From contig WHVD01000059.1 in assembly GCA_015178975.1 (NCBI GenBank), positions 1 through 64,000 of the forward strand: a stretch of 64,000 bases of DNA, given 5' to 3'. A program made the position numbers and the translations under genes. Source of the DNA: Hysterangium stoloniferum. Taxonomy: Eukaryota; Basidiomycota; Agaricomycetes; Hysterangiales; Hysterangiaceae. This document shows, piece by piece, positions 21,583 to 31,778 of the stretch. How positions within the stretch are numbered: position 1 is the first letter of the stretch; the number at the start of each line of letters is the position of its first letter. The notes below the pieces were generated by a model. It searched no databases. It worked only from the letters and a program-made list of their open reading frames with translations, and was not told the DNA's origin.

Positions 21583-21740
21583 AACTTTTCCATATCTCAA
21601 TCAGCGTTTCCATATCTCAATCAGCTTTTACATCTCAATCAGCTTTTACATATCTCAATCAGCCTTTCCATATCTTGGTCAGCTCTTTCATATCTCAGTT
21701 AGCTTCTCCATATCTCGGTTATATCTCGGTCAGCTGTTCT
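21583..21740. repeat. Minisatellite of about 20 bp upstream of BVMO copy 1
   Basis: About eight degenerate units of TTCCATATCTCAATCAGCTT. The duplicate locus at 61 kb lacks it. Confidence 0.75.
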
Positions 21741-22016
21741 TGCTAGCTTCTGCTTCTGTCACCATTAGATCACTCAAAAGTCAATTCGAAAAATGTCTCA
21801 ACTAATTTTTATCACAAACTGCGCATAGTTATATTAATACCTCTGGTAACTCACAAACCTCTATCACATGACTTCATCGGAATCCCCAACTTGGTTTGCG
21901 AACCTATACATCCTAATATAAACCATAGTTTCGGCTGCCCCCGGGGAGTATGGTTTTGGGAGGTTCGGCTATAATAGGATTTCGATATGAAAAGTGGATT
22001 CTATATACACTTTACT

Positions 22017-22171
22017 GGGGGGGGGGGGGGGGGGTTGGTCCTCCGCTGTACAGCCGGGCATCGGGGGAGGAACATTATGCAATAGACCTTTCTTCTCCCT
22101 TTATAATCACAGACATGCCTTCTCCCTTTATAATCACAGACATGCCTTCTCCCTTTATAATCACAGATATG
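22017..22171. repeat. Run of 18 G and three 27-bp repeats before the BVMO start
   Basis: There is an uninterrupted G run at 22017-22034. Three tandem copies of a 27-bp unit with core CTCCCTTTATAATCACAGA follow (about 22091-22171), the last ending 10 bp before the BVMO ATG. Copy 2 has a single related unit. The repeat keeps the upstream frame open, which produces an artificial N-terminal extension. Confidence 0.8.
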
Positions 22172-22180
22172 CCTCCTACT

Positions 22181-23900
22181 ATGAGCACCGAACTCGATGT
22201 TGTCGTTGTCGGCGCAGGTTTTTGTGGCCTGTACCAGCTCCTTAGCCTTCGCAAACGCGGGTACTCTGTCCAAGTTTACGAAACCGCACCGGACTTGGGA
22301 GGCACGTGGTACTGGAACTGCTACCCTGGTGCTCGTAGTGATTCGGAAGTTCCTATATACGAATATTCCCTAGAGGAGCTGTGGAAAGGGTGGAAATGGA
22401 CTGAACGATTCCCCTCCAGGAGCGAACTACGCGCCTATTTCGACTATGTAGATAAGACATTCGACGTTAGGCGAGATATCAAGTTCAACACCCGTGTCAC
22501 CGCGGCCGAGTTCAACACTACGACTGACCGTTGGGCCGTCACGACAAGCGACGGTAGGGTCGTTCACCCACGTTTTTTTATTCTATGCACAGGCTTCGCG
22601 TCCAAACCATACATCCCTCCATTCAAGGGCCTCGATACCTTCAGAGGCGTGTGTCACCATAGCGCTCTGTGGCCGCAGGAGGGTATTGACCTGACGGGAA
22701 AGCGAGTGGGAGTCGTGGGTACAGGTGCAAGCGGCATTCAGATCATCCAAGAATCCGCCGCCATAGCAAACCACCTCACCATATTCCAGCGCACTCCCAA
22801 CATGGCGCTTCCCCTGCGTCAACAAACTATAGACCAAACATCTGAATCAGATGCGAAAGATAACGGTGGCTATCAACGGGTCTTTGCATTTTGCAAGACG
22901 ACTTTCGCCGGGTTCGCTCTCGACCTGATCTACAAGAACACTTTCGATGTGAGTACCGAGGAACGTCGGGAAACATTTCATAGGCTCTGGGAAAAGGGCG
23001 GTTTCTGGTTCTGGCTGGGAACGTTCCAGGACATGTTCACAAACCAAGAGGCAAACGATCTTGCATATGCCTACTGGAAGGATAAGGTTCGGGCTCGTAT
23101 CAACGACCCCGTCAAACAGGAGATTCTCGCACCAACTTTTCCCCCTCATCCATTCGGCACCAAACGTCCTGCTTTAGAGCAAACCTATTATGAGGTGTAT
23201 AATCGTGATAATGTGGCCCTAATCAACATTACGGAGAACCCCATCGTCGAGGTTACGCCCAAAGGTGTTCTCACCCAGGACGGAGTCGAACACGAGCTCG
23301 ATGTTCTCGTCCTTGCGACTGGGTTCGATGCGGTGACCGGCAGTATGTCGCTCATCGATATCAAAGGGACAGATGGTACTATGTTGAAGGACAAGTGGGC
23401 CAAAGGACTGACCACTTACCTTGGTATGACGGTGGCGAAATACCCCAATATGTTCTTCCCGTATGGTCCGCAAGCTCCGACCAACTTTTGTAATGGTCCT
23501 ACTTGCGCGGTAAGTTCTAATATTTTTTTCGCATACCTCACCGAATCATAGCTTCATCACCTTGTCATAGGAACTCCAAGGTAACTGGGTCACAAACTGT
23601 ATTGACCACGCACGAGCCAACAACCTCACCCACGTGGAAGCCAAAGAGGATGCACAAAGTCGATGGGTGAAGATTGTCGGTGATACCTTCCAGACGCAGC
23701 TATTCACTAAAGCGAAGTCCTCGTACACCGGTGCGAATATCCCAGGCAAGGTGATCGAGTCTATGAATTTCACAGGAGGTCTTCCGTTTTATGATAAATA
23801 TATAAGGGAGGTCGCAGAGAAGGGGTATGTGGGATTTGTATTGAAGTCCGGGAATGAGGCGGAGGTTGCTTCTAACGGATATATTTTGCATCATGGATAA
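22181..23900 (+). CDS. Baeyer-Villiger monooxygenase, copy 1
   Basis: This is an FAD- and NADPH-dependent class B flavoprotein monooxygenase. The family inserts one oxygen of O2 next to a carbonyl, turning ketones into esters or lactones; the substrate is unknown. Two exons, 22181-23509 and 23571-23900, flank a 61-nt intron (GTAAGT...CATAG, phase 0), giving 552 residues, the usual BVMO size. Motifs: FAD-binding GAGFCG (11-16), GGTWYWNCYPGARSD (40-54, with the Asp of the active site), BVMO fingerprint FRGVCHHSALWP (154-165), NADP-binding GTGASG (180-185), catalytic Arg in GTKR (329). The C-terminal motif reads SYTGANIPGK with Ser494, where the second copy and family members such as PAMO and CHMO have Trp at the NADP site, so activity may be reduced. 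The ATG at 22181 is chosen because it sits 10 residues before the FAD motif and matches the only plausible start in copy 2. No signal peptide; probably cytosolic. Confidence 0.9.
23510..23570 (+). other. Intron of BVMO copy 1
   Basis: 61 nt, GTAAGT donor, CATAG acceptor, phase 0. The same position and length occur in copy 2 (62830-62890). Removing it joins NGPTCA to ELQG, which continues the BVMO C-terminal domain. Confidence 0.88.
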
Positions 23901-24395
23901 CTGGAAAAGTGTGTACTTCTATCTCAATATCAAAGGTCGGGATGCATGCCAGCGAACAACACAAATCAGACTGAAGGAGTGTGATAGAAAATAATGAAAG
24001 CGCGATTAAGAGAGAGCTCAAATAGTATGTTTTGTTATTGATTTATGTAATTCATTACGCTCTAATCTTACAATGCATAATGGACAATGGAATCGATGCT
24101 CATTATACTTGACATCTCCCGAGGCACAACACACTAGCGGCCGGGAGGAGAGCCCGCTGCCTCCATCTGAATAACTATACCGACTACCGGGAATGGGGAA
24201 TGAGACAATCGAGCACAAGACTCATTCGGACTCCCATGCACATAACATCTCACAATATTTGGTATGGATCGATATGTATATGTATCAACTACTAGATTAC
24301 GAATTCATGCTACAATATGTGGTTCACAAATACACAATGATGGTGGAAATATAACCCAGACGGCGGTATATCCAACAACTTCACAAACGTCAGCA
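23901..24395. other. 3' flank of BVMO copy 1
   Basis: Closely matched by 63203-63823 in the second copy. It contains GTGATAGAAAATAATG and other AT-rich words that may belong to the 3' UTR. Antisense ORFs here are similar in both copies only because the DNA is similar, and they show no family motif. Confidence 0.5.
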
Positions 24396-24851
24396 TTACC
24401 GCATATCCATGGGAGGTGCCCACTCGGGGACATGTCCCTACTGTTGGAATTGGTGATCAAACCACCCTTTTCCTAGGGGCCGTTCACCCATTTCCTCACT
24501 TTTTCATAGGAGGATGCTAATTGTGGACTATGTTTTCTGAGGTTAATGCATGCCAGAACCAGTGCACACCTAAACTAGCATCCTACCTATCATGTCAGAA
24601 GGTGATTCACTAACTGACACATTGATTGACAAACAAGTATTATTATTACAAGTCTATTACCCACTTGTAGATTGTGTATTACAATAAGCCAACTCATACT
24701 ATTTTAATACCTACTGGAATTCCTGGCTCACAAATGCAACCTTGGCAGCCTTGGGAATAATATCCAGATAATTGGGTGGTAATAGCACTGTGTACAGGTC
24801 CTTTGAGTTTTTAAGGCTGACAGATGCATTGTCTAAGTGAGGCTTTGAAGA
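24396..24851 (-). pseudogene. 3' end of an unrecognised host gene, disrupted copy
   Basis: On the - strand the sequence right of the insertion reads LLPPNYLDIIPKAAKVAF, matching the open gene end at 63824-64000 (LLPPNYLDIIPKAAKDAF). The 268-bp LTR-like insertion (24442-24709, TSD CCTAC) splits the last codons. The part nearest the terminus (24396-24436) still ends in a stop at the equivalent place. Because of the insertion the reading frame meets a stop right after SQEFQ. It converges on BVMO copy 1, as in the second locus. Function unknown. Confidence 0.6.
24442..24709 (+). repeat. 268-bp LTR-like element K, copy 1, TSD CCTAC
   Basis: It starts TGTTGGAATTGG and ends CTATTTTAATA, with CCTAC at 24437-24441 and 24710-24714. 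The paralogous site at about 63868 is empty. A second copy, reversed, is at 30081-30347. The TGTTGGAAT start resembles copia LTRs. Confidence 0.88.
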
Positions 24852-25254
24852 CAATTATGACTGTAATTGAGGTTGGGCTGGTTTTTCTGTCTGTATTTGG
24901 GGTTGACCCCCCCCAGCCACTGATTGATTCGGTCCTATGGACCCACCCACATGAATTGAAATATATGACAAGCCTAAGAAACCTTGCTATGCTGTGGGGC
25001 AGTCCCTTTGTGACCTGCCCCACTACTTGCTGCAGGCTCTGGCTTGTCAGGGGGCAGATGCCCCCAACCCCCCACACCAACAACTCTGAAATATTTCTCA
25101 GGCTCATTGTCAGAGAACATATACTTTAAATTCAAACCACTTCAGAATCAAAATGGCAAATGGCTTTAGAACAATCCAGAATGGGATGCACAATCTGCAT
25201 TTGTAAATCCTACAGCAACACTGCAATCTGCATTTGGCATGGGAGGTATGGGCA
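24852..25254. other. No gene seen
   Basis: About 400 bp without recognisable coding or LTR sequence. CAATCTGCATTTG occurs twice near 25191 and 25228. Confidence 0.4.
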
Positions 25255-26495
25255 GTGTTAGGACTGGAAAACCTGCTGGGTTCCAGACCCCATCCTACAT
25301 GCACCTGACTCTCTGTACCCACCAGGTTACAGTTAACTGGAAAACTCACCAGCACCCTGCTGTATATGCACCTGACCCTCTATATGGTACCCAAAGTACA
25401 GTTACAACCAGAGTGCCCACCAGGACCCATGCACATCAAACCTGTCTATATATCTGACTCTGTCTCATGCACCAGTCACTGGACTCTGCCTGGACAACCC
25501 ATCAGCTCTCTAACTGAGCCCCATTCCTGTTATGGTCAAATCACCTGTCATGTTTCACACCCTGCATCTGTTCCATTCCATCCCTAACACCTAGTTTGGT
25601 GTTTACTCATCTTATTTCATGATTACTTGTTTTGATCTTTATTATTACCAGATTTGGTATTGCATACATTCCACAGTCTAGCTAGTGTTGTACATACAAT
25701 CCAGTCAGAAAATCAACTTAATTCTCCCCAGTAACTTAGCATACTATATCCTGCTCTATCCCCATCTCTCATCTTCAAAACACAATGCTATTGACCTCAT
25801 TGGAGCCTGCAGGCCTTCTGACTGGCCTCCTGATCTGCCACATTCTCCACAGACTCCTGAAAAGTCAACTATGCACTTTCATACCTCTCGGGATCCATGT
25901 TGAAATGGTTCAAACCAGGTTGTCTCTAGCTCTTCAGCAAACACATTTCAATCTTCAAGCCAGGTCAGCTCTTCCTCGGAAAGTCTGCTCATGTGGATTG
26001 GGGGTTGTGTTACCTCTCCATGCATTCATGAGTTTACTCATCTCAACACATCCACTCTTTTGAACTCTGACTCATTTTATATTAAACTCATGTCTGATAT
26101 GATCCCAAAATTCATTTTCTCAGCACTCATAGATTCCTGCTCAACTCATTGTTTTTTTAAATACAAAATTCATGCAAAACAGTCTGTTGTCGACTATAAA
26201 TCTGGTCAGACTCTGACTTTTTGATGGCACAAGCAATTTGGTTATCACCCAAGCTTGCAACCTATCTATCCAGTTCCCACATGGAAAATCCCAGTTGGTC
26301 ACTTTCTATGTGACCCAGTTAGACTCAAGTTGCTTGGTTGTCCTAGGACATAACTGGCTTACCTGACACAATCTGTTGATTGACTGGTTACTTTCTGGAT
26401 ATCCACAGTGCCTGAGATAACTAGATCTGACATGGCCTCCATGGCTTCCATAGCTTTTCTGGCACCCCCAGCCTTCCTGGCACCTGTGGCCTTGG

Positions 26496-26899
26496 TGTGA
26501 GGAGTATGCTTTTACCACAGTTTCATTATGGTAAAACACTCCTTTTATTTTATTTATATTTTACACATTTTATTCATATTTTTCTATCCTTTATATTCTT
26601 TGAATATTGCACCATTTTATTAGTTCGAAGCTTTGTGTATACTTGTGGGTGCACTTGGCACCAAATGAAACTCAGACACACTTTTACCCAAGCACCACCA
26701 CTCATAAGACATAAACTAGGTCTACAGCAAGTGGTGATCAGGGTAACATGTCAGCTACCACATAGGTAGCATTATCTGAGCTATCTAACACTTCAGACCT
26801 CGAACTATAGCAGTCGAGGCCTCCACTCGAATCATCATTCTTCCCATTCTACTCATTTCTTCGTATATAGAATGGTCAGAACTTCTACCACTCTTCACA
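26496..26899 (+). repeat. Solo LTR related to element 1, TSD CTTGG
   Basis: The 404-bp LTR starts TGTGAGGAG and ends CTCTTCACA, with CTTGG at 26491-26495 and 26900-26904. The last 60 bp (TTCTTCGTATATAGAA and AGAACTTCTACCACTC) match the element 1 LTR end closely, while the middle is diverged and shorter. Confidence 0.9.
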
Positions 26900-27990
26900 C
26901 TTGGTGGCCCATATGATCCCTATGGCACCCATGGCTTCCCTGGAACCCATGGCATCTCTGTCATTTCTCTTATTAATGCTGCAGTGTTTATCAGAGCTAC
27001 CAAAATGGATGGATCCCAGGTGTTCACTATCAACTTAAAAGTTGATGAAGCAACCAGTTGTTTTTCAACCCTGGCATCTGAGCAATCTGCAGACCTAGAA
27101 GGCATCCCCAAGAAATACCATGTTTTTGCAGATGTTTTTAGTAAGCATAAAGCTGACCGGCTTCCACCCCACAGAGAGTACAACTTAAAAAATCAACCTC
27201 AAAGAAGGTGCCCAGCCACCCCTTGGACATACATATCTACCTGCTGTCCTCCACAGAACTTTCTGCAATCCAGGATTTCCTGGATGAACATTTGTCCATA
27301 GATTTTATCCAACCCTTGAAGTCTCCTTTTGGAGCACCCATTTTGTGTGTTAAGAACAAGGATAGATCCCTTCGACTATGTGTTGATTTCAGAGGACTAA
27401 ATGCTATTACATGGAAGGATAAGTATCTGCTCCCACTTATATCTGACCTGCTCAATGCTCTTCAGAATGCCCATATTTTTACCAAGATAGACCTTAAACA
27501 CACCTACCACTTGGTCTGGATAGCTGTGGGAGATGAGTGGAAAACCACTTTTAGGACCCATTATGGGGCTTTTGAGTGGTTGGTGATGCCCTTCAGGCTC
27601 ACCAATGCTCTGTCTGTTTTTCAACATTTTATTAATGATATTTTCTCTGACATGCTTGATGTATGCATCATTGTTTATCTGGATGACATTCTTATCTACT
27701 CCAAGGACCCCACAGCACACAACAAGCAGGTCTGCAAAGATCTCCAGAGACTCAGACAACATGGTCTATTCACAAATGGTAAAAAGTGTACATACTTTGA
27801 CACAGACTCCATGGAATATTTAGGTTTCATAATGGGACCCGATGGACTCTGTATGGATGAAGCCAAAGTACAAGCCATCAAAGATTGGCTGGAACCCAGA
27901 AAAGTCAAAGATATAAAATCTTTCCTCAGCTTTGCCAATTTTTACTGATGGTTATATCTGCAAATATTCTGAGATCACAGTCCCCCTTAC

Positions 27991-28315
27991 TGTTAGAATA
28001 AACTGCAAGCCTGGGGAGCAAGTTGAATGACTTTCTCTGTAGGGCAGAAACTACGACTTAAGTAGAGCAGTGTAGAAATAAACCAATGCTATAACTAGGC
28101 TTCCAGTTGAGGTTTCTACTCCTCAACTGGGGCTAACTATATACTATATTACAGGGTTAGTATATGGGTCTGTGCTCAGTCACAGGACAAGGAACTCGGA
28201 ACTCTGTAACTAAACTAATAATAATATCACGGAAATCCATGAACCGGTGATAACCTAAGCAGTTACAAGATAAGGTATGAGGTCATACTAATCGATGATT
28301 CCTCATATTCCAACA
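27991..28315 (+). repeat. Solo LTR, copia type, TSD CTTAC
   Basis: The 325-bp LTR starts TGTTAGAATAAACTG and ends ATATTCCAACA, with CTTAC at 27986-27990 and 28316-28320. It sits within the RT-RNase H part of element G. It contains an inverted pair, CCAGTTGAGG and CCTCAACTGG (about 28112-28140), that could form a hairpin. Confidence 0.88.
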
Positions 28316-30080
28316 CTTACTTGTCTTACATGCAAGGGTGCCCTGTGGAATTTTGATGATAAGTGTCAAAAAGCTTTCAATCTTTTAAACGATTCCTTTT
28401 CTTCAGCTCCAATCCTTTTACATTGGAAACCAGACACTCTACTCATTGTTGAGATGGATGCCTCAGACTATGCACTTGGAGCAATTTTGTCTATCCAGGA
28501 CTCTGATGGAGAAGTCCACCCCATGGCTTTTCCATCCCAGACTTTTACCAGACCAGAGCTCAATTATGACATCCATGACAAGGAACTCCTAGTGATTTTT
28601 GAAGTCTTAAAATCATGGTGACACTATTTGGAGGGCATGGAAATTCTGATTGACATTGTAACAGATCACAAAAACCTGGAATACTTTTTGACCACAAAAC
28701 TTTTGACCCACCAGCATGCCCATTGGTCTGAATACCTATCAGCTTTTAATATGATCATCCATTTTTGACCTGGCCACCTCGGCAGCAAACCTGATGCTTT
28801 GACTAGATGATGGGACATCTATCCAAAGAGAGGAGCAATGACTATGCCACACAACTTGAAACCAATTTTCACAAACCAGCAGCTTACTGCATCAGCCTGT
28901 GCAACTTTCCTCATCCATCCCATCATCTGTGGAATTATCATTATGGATATCGAGAAATTACATCAAGATATTCTATCAGCAATTCTGCTAGATCCAATAA
29001 CCAAAGCACACCTTGACAATCCCATAGACCCCAGTCAACCCTGGTGGTCTCTTGACCAGCATGGTTTCATTAGACTTGACAATCACATATATGTACTGGA
29101 CTCCCACAGCCTCCACCTAAGAACAGTCCAGTACAACAACCATGATCACCCACTCTCGGGACATTTCAGGCTCAACAAGACTCTATCATTGATAAGAAGA
29201 GAATACACTTGGCCCAGACTCCAAGATTTCATTCAGGACTATTGTAAATCTTACATCACTTGTCCATGCTCCAAATCACAGCATCACAAGCCATACGGTG
29301 TTCTGAAATAACTCCTGGTACTGGAACACCCATGGAATTCCATCTCTGGATTTCATTGAACACCTACCAGACTCCAAAGGCTTTTCCACCATTCTAGTCA
29401 TTGTAAACAGATTCTCAAAACAAGGTAGTTTCATCCCTACACATGACACCATCATGTCTGTGCAGTTAGCGAACTTTTTATTATCAATGTATTTTCCAAG
29501 TACAGAGTCCCATCCCATGTAACTTCCAATCAAGAATCAGAGTTTGTATCTCACTTCTTTAGACCCCTCTGGAAATCCTTGGACATGAAGTTACACTTCA
29601 TGTCTGGACACCACCTGGAAGGTGATGGACAAACCAAGCATGTCAATCAGACATGGGAACAATATATCCATGTATATTGCAACTATCAACAGGACAATTG
29701 GAAATCCTTGTTACCACTTGCAGAATTTACTCACAACAATACACCCTCAGCCACTACTGGAATTTCCCCATTATTCGCAAATAAAGGGTACAATCCAAAT
29801 ATTATGGTATACTCAGAACAGAACCTTGCCTCAGCCCATGCTAAAGAATTTGTCACAGACCTCCACGAACTCCACAAAGAACTCTGGACCACAATAAAAT
29901 CTGCCCAAGAACAATATCAGCATTCAGCAGACAAAAACTGGATTCCACCCGAACTTCAAAATTGGTGACCATGTTTTTGTCAAAGCTCAATTCTTCCAGA
30001 CTACCCATCCATCAAAGAAACTCTCTGAAAAATATTTAGGTCCATTTGAGTTAATAGCACAAGTTGGTTCAGTTTCATGG

Positions 30081-30347
30081 TATTAAAAATAGTATGAATT
30101 GGCTTATTGTAATACACAATCTACAAGTGGGTAATAGACTTGTAATAATAATACTTGTTTGTCAATCAATGTGTCAGTTAGTGAATCACCTTCTGATGAT
30201 AGGTAGGATGCTAGTTTAGGTGTACACTGGTTCTGGCATGCATTAACCTCAGAAAACATGGTCCACAATTAGCATCCTCCTATGAAAAAGTGAAGAAATA
30301 GATGAGCCACCCCTAGGAAAAGGGTGGTTTCATCACCAATTCCAACA
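30081..30347 (-). repeat. LTR-like element K, copy 2, TSD CATGG
   Basis: The 267-bp reverse copy of 24442-24709 has CATGG at 30076-30080 and 30348-30352. It sits in the integrase C-terminal part of element G. Confidence 0.88.
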
Positions 30348-31036
30348 CATGGACCCTGCAGCTTCCAGATAGCATGCATGTGGTACACCCAGTATTTCAT
30401 GTCTCTATGCTAGAACTGTGTACTGCTAACACTATCCCAGACTCCGTGCAATCTCTGCCCCCTCCAGTCATTATTGACAGAGAACCCGAGTTTGAAATCT
30501 CACAAATTTTAGACTCAAAAATAGATAAGCCTTGACACACTTGTAAACTGCTTTACTTGGTCAAGTGGGTGGTTATGAGGGCACAGATGAAGAGACATCT
30601 TGGATTTTGGCCACAGAACTCAGGAATGCCATGGAGATTGTCACTGACATTCACACAGCTTACCCACTCAAACTGGGCCCATTATGCTCTCTCTAGCCAC
30701 ATTCTGCAGACCCCATGTATATGTTGGATTCACTTCATTTTTCCTTGTTGCCCTATATCTCTCTTTGCTTTCACAGGTTTCAGACTCGTCTGTTAAGTCT
30801 TAGTGGATCTTCCCATGGACTTTTTCACACTTTTATTTGAAAATTTAAAAAAAAAGAAATTTTCTTTTCACTCTACACTAATGGGGCTATGTTTTTGCCC
30901 ATTTTCATTAAATTCTTTTTGGAGCTCCACCAGCTCCTCGGCAACCCCAGACTCCTTCCCAGGCTCTGCAGAACTCCCACTCTGGGACTCCTTATACACA
31001 TATCCTCCATATATTCTGCCAAGAACTCCTGGAACC

Positions 31037-31778
31037 TGTTATGACCATGTTGCAACCTGATGGTCCCCAAAGTTATCGCCACCTATCGACGATTCAAGTT
31101 ATCATTCAAGTCATCACATCAGAAACTGTCGGTCTCCCGATGCTGATGTATGCTTTTGCAGTGATGAAACTCTGTTTATGCCCCCATCAAAATATACTTG
31201 TACTATCTGGTTAAACTCTGATACGTCCCTTTTTATTATGATGATCCATTCTACTCTATGTTTCACATATGTCTATATATACTTGTAACCCTCAGACTAT
31301 TTTCTTTTCTCGTAATCCTGCTCTCGGTTACTTCACGGCCTCCAAACTAATCATAACCTTCCCATTCCTAGTCAAGCTTATTTGTCAATACTATTTTCCA
31401 CCCTTCTCCTAGTTAGTATTTTCTAGACACTGGATACTTGTATATGAACCCGGTGTAGTTGTAGTTACTAGGCAATCAGAATATCGACTTAGAATACCCT
31501 CTTACACCTCTAGAAGTCTTGTACTAAGTATTCCGCTATCTGCCTTTGCATGTGCTTGCCCACTTTCAGTTTCCAACCCCTTGGCCCGACACTCGACTTA
31601 TCCTTCAGTTCCGATTGGTAGTTCGCTGAGAGGTACTCGTTAGGACTAGTCTTCGCCCATCTGAAATTTAAGGACACCCGACAGATAGTTGTGAGGGTGC
31701 AGCACATAAGCTGAAGCCAAGTCCTTCCGATTGGTCCCCGTCGGCCTACCGACACTAGTCAGTTTTCAGTTCTTAACA
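31037..31778 (+). repeat. Family A LTR at the left breakpoint of an inversion
   Basis: It starts TGTTATGACCATG and ends CAGTTCTTAACA. The left flank is GAACC (31032-31036) and the right flank is TGTTT (31779-31783), so this copy has no TSD of its own. The matching halves are at the other breakpoint: GGTTC at 34987-34991 and AAACA at 35733-35737. Confidence 0.92.

Larger units (their letters stand above)
22035..24851. repeat. Segmental duplication, copy 1 (partner 61409-64000)
   Basis: Homology with the second locus starts near CGCTGTACAGCCGGGC (about 22043 and 61418) and runs through the BVMO gene, its 3' flank and the end of a convergent gene. Copy 1 carries a 268-bp insertion (24442-24709) that copy 2 lacks. 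Copy 2 carries roughly 80 bp (about 63541-63625) that copy 1 lacks. The true right end of the duplication lies beyond the window. Confidence 0.85.
25255..31036 (+). mobile_element. Ty3/gypsy chromovirus G, broken
   Basis: It is a fossil related to element F. A family E-like 5' LTR start (TGTTAGGACTGG at 25255) is followed by protease, RT (YLDD in [12 protein letters not shown] at about 27680), RNase H (about 28300-28760), integrase (about 28840-30060) and a chromodomain-type end (about 30480-30620). The 3' part of the opposite-strand accessory gene follows (about 30870-31036). Most of gag is absent and the element has many breaks (well over five). Later insertions into it are a solo LTR (26496-26899), a second solo LTR (27991-28315), element K (30081-30347) and a solo LTR of family A at 31037. 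No 3' LTR was identified. Confidence 0.85.

Noticed and set aside
22017-22034. The 18-G run as a biological signal by itself.
   Set aside because: Homopolymer length is error-prone in sequencing and assembly, so it is mentioned only as part of the repeat cluster.
21950-22180. N-terminal extension of BVMO copy 1 (77 residues upstream of the Met at 22181).
   Set aside because: It is generated by the poly-G run and the 27-bp repeats, is absent from copy 2, and has no targeting-signal character.
24018-24218. Antisense ORF similar in both duplicated loci (also 63254-63532).
   Set aside because: The similarity follows from the recent DNA duplication. The reading frame differs in length between copies and shows no family motif.
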